Origin: Tamarix chinensis
Taxonomy: Eukaryota; Streptophyta; Magnoliopsida; Caryophyllales; Tamaricaceae
Direction: 5' to 3'
NCBI GenBank assembly: GCA_030549775.1
Contig: CM060176.1
Location: forward strand, 100,954,303-101,018,302
DNA length: 64,000 nucleotides
Below the pieces are notes generated by a model that saw only the letters and a program-made list of their open reading frames with translations, was not told where the DNA came from and ran no database searches. The translations under genes and the position numbers were made by a program. Every line of letters begins with the position of its first letter. Within the stretch, counting starts at the first letter, position 1. Positions 32,505 to 44,760 of the stretch are shown one piece after another.

Positions 32505-33235
32505 TGTAACACCCCAAAATTTACACATTTTTTTTTAAAAGCAATACTCATAAATTAAAACCGTAAATTCTGGGGATGTTACCGCCACACTTAGTACCAG
32601 ACCAGTTTACTTCAACCGTTCCGGTACCAAGTGCTAAGGCTAAGAAAATATTATCAGTAATACCATACAAATTCAAATTTATAAAAACAGAAATCAGAGT
32701 ACGAGTGAGTCTTACATAATTCGAAATACCGGCTATTGTTTTTCCCGATAATAACTAAACAACCTTAATAAAATTTTTATGAAAGTTCAAACATAATAAA
32801 AGATAACATAAATCATAAATTTAAAAAAAAAACAACGGCCACGTCACTCTAAAGATTGATCCAGCCCAGCTATCACTCTGCCCTTCCTGATGTCTCGTAG
32901 ACATCGATAGCATCAAAGTAAGTATCTCCTACCTGCAACAAATTAGATGGGCCTTCTGCTCGTGAGAATAAGCAGCACCCATGAAACGGGTGATCAGTAC
33001 GCTACGTACCGAGTAAGGTAACCGAATACTAAGGCCGGCATATAACACATTATTTCATGTAGGATAATGATCACATACAATTAAAACCCACACATGTGGT
33101 ACATAGAAGCATAAAGTGAAATCCATAACTTATAATCAACAGTCCACACATAAGGCCCAAAAGGTCCGGATTAAACATTTAATCTTTCTTTTGTCAAGAT
33201 TCAATACACACCATTCCCTTTATATCAATCCATGC

Positions 33236-33662
33236 GAAAACAGGAACACCCCACTATTGTAACCGGTGGGCCGGTCATACATAGGGTAAAAACCCTATCC
33301 ACTATTCCTAACCGGTGGATCGGCTGGTTCCTGTCCGCATCTAAACCATGCAAAAACAGGAACACCCCACTATTATAACCGGTGGGCCGGACACACATAG
33401 GGTAAAACCCTAACCACTATTCCTAACCGGTGGATCGGCTTGGTTCCTGCTCGCATGGTGTTCCACTATAAGTAGTTAGTATCTTTTAATAGTATTGATG
33501 ATCTGGTTTGTCTTTATTGAGCTCGGGATCCCCCACTATTATAACCGGTGGGCCGGATACACATAGGACCTCAGGTCCTAACCACTATTATTACCGGTGG
33601 ATCGGTCACACATAGGGTAAAACCCTAACCACTATTCCTAACCGGTGGATCGGCTGGTCCCG
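33236..33662 (+). repeat. CCGGTGG tandem array in unit A
   Basis: ccccactattataaccggtg with ggccgg or gatcgg recurs about every 40-60 bases, alternating with cctaaccggtggatcggctg. Longer units of about 150 bp are also repeated. Confidence 0.8.
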
Positions 33663-33779
33663 TCTCAATATCTTCCACTTTAAGATATTAGTGTCTTAAG
33701 TATTTTATTCAAAAACATTTGACATTCACAAACATTTGCCCAAACATGCATGACTAAATCCATGAATGCCCTAACTCCC

Positions 33780-34240
33780 ATGCAACCCTACTCCATGCAA
33801 ACCCTATCTCCACGTAAACCACAACTCCATGCAAATCTTAGCTCCCATGCAAACCCAGTCTCCACGTACCACACTCTCATGCAAACCCTAACCCCACGTA
33901 TTTCACATGTGCAAACCCTAGCTTTACATATACTACCCTTCCATGAAAACCCTAATTCATATGCCAACCCTAATTCCATGTAGACATGCTTCCATGCAAC
34001 TCAGATCCCCATGCAACATTAATTCCATGTAGGCATGTTTTTATGAAACCCTAATCCACATGCAAAACCCTAACTCCACATTAATTCATGCAAACCCTAA
34101 TATTATGTTATTTCATGCACACCTTCAACTTCTTGCTATTCCATGCAAACCCTAGTATCATTCCTTTTCGTGCAAACCCTATCACCATGCCATCTCATGC
34201 AAACCCTAGTACCATCCTTTTACATGCAAATCCTAACTCA
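33780..34240 (+). repeat. telobox-rich minisatellite in unit A
   Basis: About ten copies of catgcaaaccctaactcc-like units, each with AAACCCTA, the plant telobox and the reverse complement of telomere-type TAGGGTTT. Unit length is about 25-40 bp. Confidence 0.75.
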
Positions 34241-36386
34241 TATATCACTTCAAGTCATACATTAATGACATAAGCATACACATATATTTCTCATGGCACA
34301 TGACATTCATAATAACATACTTCAACTTCATAACCATATCGCATGCATAATCAATAAGAATAACGAACATAGACTCCATAACATGTAATATTCATAATAC
34401 ATGCAAACACATAAATGACCTTAGTAGACCCTTACCTAAAACGTCACCGGTCTTGGTGCACGCTCCTATTCCACTTGAGGGATTTGATTGGGTTCGCCTA
34501 TTATGTCAGAACATACTATGGTTAGACCTTCTTATATAATTCTAACTTATTTCGAGGTTTGGTTTTTACTTAAAATACTACTACTTAATAATTAACTATA
34601 GAAACTATTACAATTAATTTATTATTTTCATTCGAAGAGGGTGGTGGTACAAGGGTTTCTACTCTTCACCAAAATATTAACAATAATAGTAATAACAATA
34701 ATAACAATAATAAAAACAATAATGATAATATTATTAATAATAAAATTATTAATAACACTCTTATTAGTAGAGTATTAATATTAATAATACCATAATTCTT
34801 TAAATTACAATGTGGCTTTCAAAATCACTCTATTTAATAATAACACTATTCAAAATGTAATAATGATATTAATATTATCTATATACTTATAATATAAATT
34901 TAATAAAGATCATAATAATAATAATAAATATAATAATAATAATAATATGATTAGAAGTAATGTTAAAAATGTTAATAATATTAATAAAAATTAAAAGTGC
35001 GAGGATTAATTAAAATATTAAGTTTATGAACCTCCTGAAATAATTAAAATATCAATCCAATAATTACACTAATAATAATAATCTTAATATTATTATTAAT
35101 AATAACATTAAACATGTAAAATTTTAATTAAATAATTAAAGGCCGAGATGAATAATATTTATTACTCAATAATACTTCCATACCTGTAACAAAATGTTAG
35201 AAATTAGATACAGTCAATAATACTAATAATAATAATTATAAAAATAATAATCAAAGTTGAATTAACACTAAAATTTAGACTAAAAATAGAATAATTATCA
35301 ATAATTCAAAAATAAGTGTGTAAAATGTCTAGGGTTTCACCTTGAGTCGGAGGATGTGGGTGGAACCGGCGGTGGTTCCCGGAGGTCGCCGGAAAATGAA
35401 TCTAAGAGGGTAAAAATGAAGAAAAAGGGGTGAGGAGGAAGGAGAAAAATAAAGTAAATATATGGGGCTGTGGAGGAGATTTATCAGGAGTTAATGGTTG
35501 GTTTGGAAGGTGGTAAAAGCGGCGGATGTGGTGGTGGCTGGCGTTTCAAGGTCTCGGGGTGGAATTTTCTGGCGAGATAACTAGCCAACTTTACACGATT
35601 ATGGAGGTTTGTACAAGGTGAATCGAAGGTCGTGGATGGTCTAGTTAATTAGATGGTGTTGCAGGGAAGATATTGGGATGAAGATAAGGCGTTGAAGTTA
35701 GCCAGATATGGAGGAAGAGTCGTCTAAAGAGGCGGTGGCGCACGGGCGATGCTTAGGGTTTCGGGGAAAGAAAAATCCCGAACCCAGGCCATAAGAGAGG
35801 TATTTATAATGTTGGAGGTTAGGTACGGGTCGGGGAAGTTATCAGGGGTTCAAAGCTGGTGAGAAACGTGATGGTTATGCTGTCTATTGGGCGGCAAAAT
35901 TTTCAAATTTTACCCGACCCTTCGTGAGAGGAATGAAGCAAACAAGCGGGAGAGAGAGACAGTTGCGGGTTTCAAATGAATGTGCAGACCGAGAGGAAGA
36001 AAACGAGCGGGAGAAGAGCCGGTCACGCCACGTGTGGCCGGCAACGCCATTTCCGGGGAAGGAAGGAAGGTGGGCGGTTATGGCGTCGGGCGGGAGGAGG
36101 AAGAAGAAGGTGGGTGCTGGCCGGCCGGTTCACGGGAGGGAAAAGAAGGAAAGAGGAAGGGCAGGCCGGGCGGTTCGTGCGACGTAAGTCGTCATTTAAT
36201 GAAACGACGCGTTTTGGTTTAAAAAGGGTTGAAGAACGGCGTTCCGTCCTACCGCGCAACGGTAATAAGAATAAATCAAGACGCAGCGTTTAAGAGAAAG
36301 AAGAAGTAAAACGCGGCGTGGAGAGAAGGGGGGCGGTGACGACGCGCGGGCCGGGCCGCGCCGAAGGAAAAGGAAAGAAGAAAAAG

Positions 36387-36412
36387 AATTGGGCCGCGCA
36401 ACAGGCCCAATT
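36387..36412. repeat. AATTGGGCC...GGCCCAATT dyad in unit A
   Basis: Nine-base arms around an eight-base centre, just before the purine-rich tract. Both arms contain TGGGCC, the plant site II motif. Confidence 0.75.
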
Positions 36413-36937
36413 TGGCGAAGAAGAAGGAAAAAGAAAGAAAAGGAAGGAAAAAGGAAAAGAAAAGAAAAGGAAAAAGGGAAAAAGGAAAAAGAAATAATTA
36501 GGTGGGGTCAAATTAAATAAATCTGAATATTTAGGATATTTAAAATTAATAATATTTAAAAAAAAATTAAATTCCTTTTTAGGCTAAAAAGTATTTTTTT
36601 TTTTAGGATTTTTCCAAAATTTTCATTTTAAATTAATAAATCCCTCAAATTTTATTTAATTTAATTATTTATAAAAATTAAAATTAATTTGAAACTATTT
36701 TATCTTTCTTAATTTGAATAAAATAATTTATTTAAATAATTTCCTAAATTAAAATCCTTAATTAGGTATGATACCAAAATTTCCTTTACTCAACCTATTT
36801 ATAAAAAGTTTCTTATTAAATTGCCCTAATAAATTTCCTTTTATTTTAATAAAATAATTTATTAAATTAAAATTTTAAATACAACCTTATTTAAATACAA
36901 TATTTAAAATTAGAGAATTTCGGGGCATTTCATATAT

Positions 36938-38150
36938 GATTAGTAATAATAGGTATAATTTAGGCGGAAAACTTTGTCTATATATTGTCTGCCAAACAAC
37001 TCTATTTTTATAAAATAACCAATGTTGTCGTTCTGTTATTAGTTTTTTTAATAATAATTATATTATTAATCACGATAATATTCATAATAGTAATAATCAA
37101 TTATATTAATATTCATTATTATCATAATAATAATTATCATTATTATATTATAAATTATGATAATAGTAATTATCAAAATTATATAAATAATTATATTAGT
37201 ATTAATTATATTAATAGCTATAATTATTATAGTTATATTAGTAATAATAATCGTATTATTAATAATAAATAATAAAATTATTAGTATAAACAATTATTAT
37301 TAATATTATTATTATTATCATCATCATCATCATCATCATAATCATATTTTATTGATGCTGATCTAACCGTAAAAAAAAAGGAAAAAAATAATACTTTATT
37401 AAAATTAATTATATGCATTTGTTTGTTGCATTATATTAATGGCAGCAGATGCATATGCGTTGGTCGACTGGTGTATGCACTTTATTTGGTGTATTAATTA
37501 TTTATCAATTATTTATATATTAATATGTAGGATATGAATAGTTTGACAATTCAATTAATATACAGAAAATTAATAGTTGACTGCATATGTTCAGGTAATT
37601 AATTAAAAAACTATTTGATTAGAAAATATTTGATTAATACTTTATTAAAATTAATTGTTCGACATATGTACAATAAATGAATATTTATATACATTTGCTG
37701 CACATAGGAGATAAATAGTCACATTGCATTAATAGATATATACATGTGAAGCAGGTGAATATGCACTTTAGTGTATTAATTATTTATATATTAATATGCA
37801 AGAGATGAATAGTTCAACAACTCAATTAATACGCAGGAAATGAATAGTTTTCTGCATATGTTCGGATAATTAATTAAGAAAATATTTTATTAGAAAATAT
37901 ATTGCTAATACTTTATTAAAATTAATTGTTTGACATATGTGCAGTAAATGAATAGTTATATACATTTAATGCACATAGGAGATGAATAGTCGCATTATAT
38001 TAATAAATAGTTATATTAATTATTCCATTTTATTAATTAGCAATAATTTATGGTAGCAGTAATTTATGATTAGTAATAATAGATATAATTTAAGCGGAAA
38101 AATTTGTCTGTATATTGTCTGTTAGACAACTCCGTTTTTATATATATATA
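36938..38150 (+). repeat. AT-rich degenerate tandem repeat, right part
   Basis: Continues the array of 31840-32504. Copies starting near 37500 and 37777 (ttaattatttatatattaat then atgaatagttt) give a period of about 275 bp. The tail gattagtaataataggtata, then ttgtctatatattgtctg, at 36942-37010 is repeated at 38070-38145. An ATT/ATA microsatellite fills 37030-37340. Confidence 0.65.
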
Positions 38151-38840
38151 TAGATGAAACCACATGCACCTTCAATTTTGAACAAAGTAAATGCATAGTA
38201 TTTTGCGCGTCAAAACTCTACCGCGTAACCCACACCAATTGCTTTTACCATATTTTGCCCTTTTCTTCTAGGTGCATCAGTTATACATGTTGGAGTCAAG
38301 TACCATTAACACAGGCTGTGGACGAATATGTCAGAATAATGGAAATCGTAGGTGCAGGCGGAGTCTAACACATATAGCCTATGTTAGATATGATCACGTC
38401 GGCCTTTTTAAGACTTTAGAAGTGGTTTGATTTTATTTTATTTTTTTTTTATTTTATTGAATTTAAGATGACATGTTAGCCTCTAAAATCAGTGTATCTG
38501 ATAGTACCATTAGACTTAGGGTGAGATCGTGTACTATGAGAGAATATATGTAAACTCTAGATCCAGCTGAAAAGTTTAGAAAAAATTGTATATAGTGAAC
38601 AGATTTATAAAAGGGTTTTTAGATCAGCGAATTCTTTGATCATGAAAGAAATCTTGTTCTTCTTCGAGTGAAAAAAATACATATATTACAAATCAATGTT
38701 CTTGAATTCTTGTATTAATTCATGGGATAATAATGAAGAAGTTCAAAATTTTCAAATTTCAGTATTTATTCCTATAGTATATATGGATTGGGCAAGCATG
38801 TGCAATACCGCAAGATGGATACTTTATTAATCTATAGAAA
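38151..38840. other. intergenic DNA, nothing recognised
   Basis: I see no gene or repeat ends. It lies between the tandem region and the likely left end of the MULE. Confidence 0.4.
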
Positions 38841-39109
38841 GGGGCGTTGTTAGATACACACCCATCTTTCTAAGTTGACACTCATTAGAAGGTTTTTTTT
38901 GTTAAACCATTATATCATTTTCATTATTATACATTAAGCAAACTAAATTCTCTCTATTTTTGTTCTCTTCTCCTCAAATAATTACACAAAATTTAATTTT
39001 GACAACATTAAATACAATGAATGGGGATGAAGATTACAATTCCATCAAATTTTTCAACGACGAATTAGAAAAAATAATTGTAAGACAAAAAAAAATTCGT
39101 AATTTTTGC

Positions 39110-39290
39110 ACGTGACAGGTGACTTACCCGTCAGAGGCAAGTCCCCCATCACAAAGTATCATAAATGGGTAATTCAATTGCCAGAAGTGATAATTGACAA
39201 ACAAATCACCTCCCCAGAAAGGCTCAGCAACGGGCAACTCACTCATTTATGAGTAAATCTGACGGGTAATTCGCCCGTCAGCTTAACCTT
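39110..39290. repeat. left subterminal repeats of the MULE
   Basis: gtgacttacccgtcag, atgggtaattc and gacgggtaattcgcccgtca occur close together. The last is nearly palindromic. Equivalent words fill 44540-44760. Confidence 0.6.
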
Positions 39291-39384
39291 TTTCAAAAAT
39301 TATTTTTATTAATTTTTTCATTTATCTACTAAAAATGTCATATTTTAAATATTATCTATAGAATCCATATTCAATTAATACTTA

Positions 39385-41190
39385 TTCGAGCATATTATTT
39401 GCAACGGATGAGATTTTTAACGATCGAGAGTCATTAATTGATTGGGTTAAAGAAATTGAAAGGCCACATAATATGGTTTTCGGTATCAAAAGATCAAAAA
39501 AAGATAGGGTATGGATTCGTTGTGAAAGAGGAGGTGCTTATAGAAGACAACCTTCGGTGAATCTGAAAAGTGTTTGATCTACTAGGACCAAAAAGTGTAG
39601 TTGTGAATTCAGGATTCGTGGAAGGAAAAATATTTGCAGTGGTAGAATATAAAATGCATAATCATAGATTGGGTTAGTATTTGTTGGGACATTCGTTTGC
39701 TTGTCGATTATCTTAAGAATAATGCAGGTTGGTGGCTGAGCTAATACAAATAAATATCAAACCAAGGAAGATTATCGACAAGTTGAAACGAGATGATGGT
39801 GATAATACCACAACACTTAGAACAATCTACAATGCTAGACATAAATTCAAGGTATAGAGTTTGATGGGATGTACAGTCATACAACAATCATTGCACTTCA
39901 TGGAAATTAATAAATACCGTTCATGGCATCATCGATTGCCCGACTCTAATGTGGTTAGTGATAGTGTATTTGTGCACCCAAATTCTATTGCTTTGTTGCA
40001 TGCGTTTACATATGTCATTTGTTTGGATTGAACGTACAAAACCAATAAGTACGACCTTTCTTTCATAGAGGTCATTGGTTGTGTGTCTAGCGGTAAGAAT
40101 TTTACCATTGCCTTGGCATTTATGATGAAGGAAAATGAAGATAACTATGAATGAGTGTTTAATAAGGTAAAGAGATTGATGGAGCCTCATAAAACAAATG
40201 TGGTGATCACTGATAGGGAACTGGGACTGACACAAACTATGCCAAAAGTCTTGTGTAGATGGCACATTAGTAAGAATGTTCTGTCACATGCTTTAAAGAA
40301 GTTAGAAAGTATAGTAGCGAGAAAAAGTTCCCTAAGATGTTGGAGGAATATTGTATAAGCCGCTACAATTGAGACATATGAGAACGAGCTTCTACTAATG
40401 AGTGACAAATGGGGCAGATTTCCACATCTTTTATAATATGTGTACAAGACCTGGTTGAATTCATATAAGGAGAGGTTTATTTCAGTGTGGGTCGACAAAA
40501 TTACTCACTTTGGCATTCATACGACCAATAGGTATAGCATATTTGTTGTAAATATTCAATGTCTATTAACTTATTAAGTTTGTAACAATTAACCATTACT
40601 TATTTATTTAAATTTATATTGTAGGGTGGAAAGTGAACATGGAAAGCTAAAGAAATATAAAACATCATCACATATGAGTTTTGACACATTATGCCCAAAT
40701 ATCGATACACTGATAGGACTCTAAATTAATGAGGTGAAAAAATATCTAGAGCAATTATGGGTAATTATTTCACATTACTCTACAAATAACATATTGTTCA
40801 AGGAGCTCACATCTGTTGTATGTCATAGAGCATTGGACTTGATAGCAAAGGAGAGTAAGAGGTTCAATATGGCTGGTCCCGAATCCTTTGGATGTGGGTG
40901 TTACTTGAGGTTAACATATGGTCTACCGTATGCACGTGATATATTTCATTACAAACAATATCACCAACCTATTCCCGTATCGGCAATGCATAAATTATGG
41001 AAGACTTTCACTTTTGTCAGACCATAAGAAGAAAGGATTGCATTTGACGAATCAATTGTTGATCAAACCATATATCCATTTGCTTTTAACATTATGTCTA
41101 AGGTGCAAATGATGCTTAACCAATCACCATCATGTCTACACTACTATTCTAATCTTATTGATGAGATTATTGATCCAGCATAGATAATTA
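39385..41190 (+). pseudogene. MULE transposase, broken by stops
   Basis: The N-terminal part reads DRESLIDWVKEI and later CSCEFRIRGRK and EYKMHNHRLG, a WRKY/GCM1-type zinc finger as in MULE and FAR1 proteins. The catalytic MULE domain follows: LDWTYKTNKYDLSFIEVIGC (first Asp), VVITDRELGLTQTMPKVLC (second Asp), then RWHISKNVLSH. A later part has GPESFGCGCYLRLTYGLPYA, a SWIM-like C/H region. Stops interrupt the frame, for example after SVNLKSV (39576-39578), at 40152-40154 in NYE-stop-VFNK, and after TFVRP (41025-41027). The original may have had introns (for example near 40535-40622). Not functional as it stands. Confidence 0.85.
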
Positions 41191-41459
41191 TGGTAGAATC
41201 GAATGGTCAACAAAGCAAAAGATACCCTAGTAATAGCACATAGAGGGAACTATCAGAGTGGTAGCACACAAAGCGTACTTATTTGGAATCACTTACAGGT
41301 TGAGGACAATCGGGTCAAAGACGTGGCAGAGGTCTCTCAAACCCTCATTGATCAAAACATGTATCTCCTAATAGAGGTCACTATTCCCCTAGTCGATTGG
41401 ATTGAGGAAGAAGTAGTAGTGGGAGGCTTAATACTAATAGGAGTCGTAGACTCATCCGT

Positions 41460-42000
41460 GATTTCCCGTGGTCTTATGATATTGAGCCAATCATGCTCCC
41501 GTGGGTGGAATCTTGGTCCGATATTTTGGGCAATGGAAACTATGGGTTTAGAGCGGTTGCACTACAACTCTTTGGCAGAGAATCAAAATGGTCAAATGTT
41601 AGAGACGCAACATATAGGGAATTGGTGACTCATGAAGATTTATACGGTCTTGCCTTTATTGATCCTATTACTAAAAATATGCAACGCTTGGTACATTAGA
41701 AGGGATTGGCTCTAGTAGAGAAATGGTGGCATCAACCTGACTTTAGCTTCCTTTTTGCGACAACGTATAATGTCATATTTGTTTGTTTGAGTATACATGG
41801 ATTGATTACTTGTTTACCGCACAAAGCTCCATCTAATGGTGAACAACCTGATCATATCTTTACCATCTTAAGTGTGAATAATTTTTCGCACTACGTATCA
41901 GTATGTAAGTTATTGCACTCAAATTTTTGTATATTGTATAAATGTCTAACACTCACGTTATGATACTTTATATGATTGTAGGTAACCTTGATGGAAAACA
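41460..42000 (+). pseudogene. OTU-like cysteine protease domain of the MULE, catalytic Cys lost
   Basis: Following a Gly/Arg/Ser-rich linker, the frame reads LPWVESWSDILGNGNYGFRA then VALQLFG. The OTU signature is D-G-x-C-x-[FY]-R. Here the catalytic position is Tyr (tat, 41541-41543) instead of Cys. The His region is recognisable as NNFSHYVSV (His codon 41889-41891). OTU-like domains are known from some plant MULE proteins. A stop at 41697-41699 also breaks the frame. Confidence 0.7.
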
Positions 42001-42346
42001 CAATATTACCACCTATATCTAATCAATGGTATAGACATGTTGTTTCCAGCATATCTAGATAGGACAAGCCATATCGTGATTGTATTCAGATGTATTAGAA
42101 TTTAATGGGTATGGGTATCCACTAAGGGTAGATTTAGGTTGATGATTTGTGCTTAAAGTAACAAATTCGTACATTTAACTTATTGTACATTGGTTTATTA
42201 CATTATGTTAAGTATTTTGTAGCATGGTGTAAAGACAGTCATGGCATGACGTAAAATTAAAATTAGCATACATAAATTAAAATTGTTCTGATAATACAGT
42301 CCTAGCAAATAAAGTTAAACTGTAATGTAAAATTAAAAAAAATATA

Positions 42347-44354
42347 CTACATATCATTACTAGGATTTTGCTCGACCTCCTCCTCTTCACTAGAGGACAA
42401 TCTCATCCCACCCATGGCATGGTACACCTCCTTAAGCCTATCAAAACCTTCATCCTTACCAATTATACCCTTCTTTTCTTCTTTAAACTTGTAGCAGAAT
42501 CCACCCATCAACTCATTATTTGTCTCCACATCTGTCCTAATGTATGGGGCATCACTCAGCCCTTGATCTACTAGTACAGGGTAGACTACTAGATGCATTC
42601 GAGGATGATACTAAGGAAGGTATTTAGCTAAGGCATCATGCATATATGTTGAGCAATAAAATTTGGAGCGGAAGTTTAGTCGGTGGTGTGGCCCAAATGT
42701 TCCAAAACGATGCACACCTAGAATAATCTGCCTTATACTTTTTAATGTTTGCACTCTGACATAATTCATGTGCTTGAACGATAGGAGGAATCAGGATCGG
42801 ATGAGGGGAGCCAAACTATCAAGAAAATCGGTCCGGCATATAAGGCTTGACCAAATCCATAAAGCGTAGACTGTCTTGGTATATCAACTTAGGATGTTTC
42901 ATACCCAAATCTTAATCAAACGGTAAGAAGTCAACCTACAAGTACAAGTAAAACAAATTGGAATATCAATTATTTCAAGAATTCAACAATTGAAAACTAC
43001 TTACAAAAAATTATTTCACTAACCTAATGTGCCCTCAGAGAATATAATTGCCTCATGTATTGAATTAGGCCATCCATACACTTAGGCAAAGTCACATAAT
43101 GAGATGTTTTCCACCTCATAGTTCCAGCATTACATGAAGGATTATACGTACAAGAATAAATCCACCAAAAGCAAGAGAAATACTCATAAATCCATGCATG
43201 TGCACAAATATAACACATATATAACACGATTAAACTAAAAGTTAAACAACTTTTGTCAAACCAAAAATACAATAAAAAATTACCTCTAAAAGTGTCATGT
43301 AGCCACCAATTTGCTTGCACTTGGTTCTAGATATTATCCCATGTTGCCTATACAAATAGACTAAAGTCCCAACTCCAAGGGCTTGATCGCCTAACGTACC
43401 CAAATTATCTACTAATCTAAGCATTGATAATGGAGCACAGTTGTTGAACTTGTTAACAAAAAGCATACAGGATAGCATGTACCACGTATAAAATCGAGTA
43501 TAAGACTCATCATCCTTGACATGGTCAACTGTAAGCTTATAATAAATATCATCCAATGCGACCGTGCTTCCCTTCACAAAAGCATATCTAACCAACACAT
43601 TGGGTTCACCCCACATCTCGGCTAGAAGCTCTATAACATTAACATCACTAGAAAAATGCTCACTAATACACTCATAGCCATGGTAATTAAGATCCATAAT
43701 GTTGATAATGTTATGTAGAGTGATTGTCATCATACCGAATGGAAGGTGGAAGGTGTTGGTCTTTAGGTGATACCTTTCAATAAAAGTAGAGATGAGAGGA
43801 GTGTTGTGATGTTGGAAGAATATGGAACATAGATGTTTGAGACCCGTGGTCTCGATATAGTCATATACAATACCCATGCCCTCATCATCATCGAACTATC
43901 TTCTCAAGTTTTCCGTCCTGGATTGAACCCTCGGCATAGGACGTGGTTACTACAATAAAATTAATATTAGAATAATAAATTAAACAATAAAATTATAGAA
44001 ACCCATAGGTATACTAATATAAATTACCTCAGCATCATTCCATATGGTGTATGCCACATGACCCTTAAAACTAGTCAGAAGATCAAGAATGAGTTGACCA
44101 CCATAGACCCAATCAATCTACAATCGTCGTTTGATGATGACGATGAAACATAACCAACCGCATGGGTAGATGTGTTAGTCCCTGCAAAAGCTCCTTGTTA
44201 GGATAATCATACTCTTCCTCAAAGGGAACATGATCTCTGTTTGTAGTACATGGAGCTTTACCATGCTCCATCACCGCTCGAGCTCTAGCAATGGCGGTAA
44301 CTATCCTCTTTGCCACCCTAGTTAAATATTTTCCTCTACCTCCTCTACTATCCA
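42347..44354 (-). pseudogene. plant mobile domain (PMD, MAIN/MAIL-like) gene carried by the MULE
   Basis: Read on the minus strand: MDSRGGRGKYLTRVAKRIVT at 44354, an acidic spacer, LLQGLTHLPMRLVMFHRHHQ, a stop at 44110-44112, then YGGQLILDLLTSFKGHVAYT and WNDAE at a donor near 44028. The next exon (about 43950-43281) has HLPFGMMTITLHNI and VDNLGTLGDQALGVGTLVYL, the PMD core, and ends at a donor (TLLE then gtaatt). Another exon follows at about 43210-43024 (CNAGTMRWKTSHYVTLPKCM). A Glu/Ser-rich end lies at 42598-42350. PMD proteins occur both as host genes (MAIN family) and inside MULEs. Position and stops point to a decayed transposon passenger. Confidence 0.75.
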
Positions 44355-44412
44355 TCTGCCAATAATGACAAAAAAATATCATTAAATATTATGCATTAGC
44401 CCATCAATGATT

Positions 44413-44540
44413 TATGGTTTATGGTTAGGGTAAAGGGTAAAAGGTAAAAGGTTTAAGGTTTAGGGTTAAATGGTTAGGGTTAGGGTTTATGGGTTATGGT
44501 TAAAGGGATAAAAGGTTAGGGTTTTAGGTTTTAGGTTAAA
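44413..44540 (+). repeat. degenerate telomere-like repeat
   Basis: Runs of ggttagggttagggttt, ggtttagggtt and ttttaggtt give many imperfect copies of the plant telomere unit TTTAGGG. It is too short and impure to be a chromosome end and lies inside the MULE. Confidence 0.65.
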
Positions 44541-44760
44541 GGGCTTCCAATGGGTGAGATGCCCATTTGGAGCAATGTTTCATGGGTGTTCTACTTGCTG
44601 GTGGTTGAGGTCGATGGGTGACATACCCGCTTAGCATTCTCTGTGATGGGTGAATCACCCACCATTCATTACTCTTGATGGGTGAGTTACCCAATAACTG
44701 TTGGCATTGACGGGTGAGTTATTCGTTCCTAGTCATGGCTAATAGGTGAAGCACCCATCA
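44540..44760. repeat. right subterminal repeats of the MULE
   Basis: atgggtgagatgcccat, gatgggtgaatcacccacca, gatgggtgagttacccaa, gacgggtgagttattcg and ataggtgaagcacccatca form a series of imperfect palindromes with a period of about 30-55 bases. Confidence 0.7.

Larger units (their letters stand above)
32505..36932 (+). mobile_element. LTR-like unit A, probable giant solo LTR (4.4 kb)
   Basis: Starts TGTAACACCCCAAAATTT and ends ATTTCGGGGCATTTCA, with an exact 5-bp target duplication TATAT (32500-32504, 36933-36937). No second LTR, primer site or pol domain is present, so a solo LTR fits best. In order it holds a conserved block (32948-33030), a CCGGTGG tandem array (33236-33662), a telobox-rich array (33780-34240), AAT microsatellites (34670-35300), a GC-richer part (35330-36360), a TGGGCC dyad (36387-36412), a purine-rich tract (36413-36492) and an AT-rich end. 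The same plan is seen at 49.4-62.3 kb. Confidence 0.8.

Noticed and set aside
33236..33662. CRISPR-like array
   Set aside because: Regular repeats with changing spacers, but in plant DNA inside a transposon LTR, with diverged repeats and repeated spacers and no cas genes.
35924..36511. Arg/Lys/Gly-rich and Phe/Ser-rich frames
   Set aside because: They arise from the GC-rich and purine-rich part of LTR-like unit A. Equivalent frames in B and C differ in sequence, so there is no conserved protein.
36985..37293. Ile/Asn/Tyr-rich frames on both strands
   Set aside because: Translation of an ATT/ATA microsatellite.
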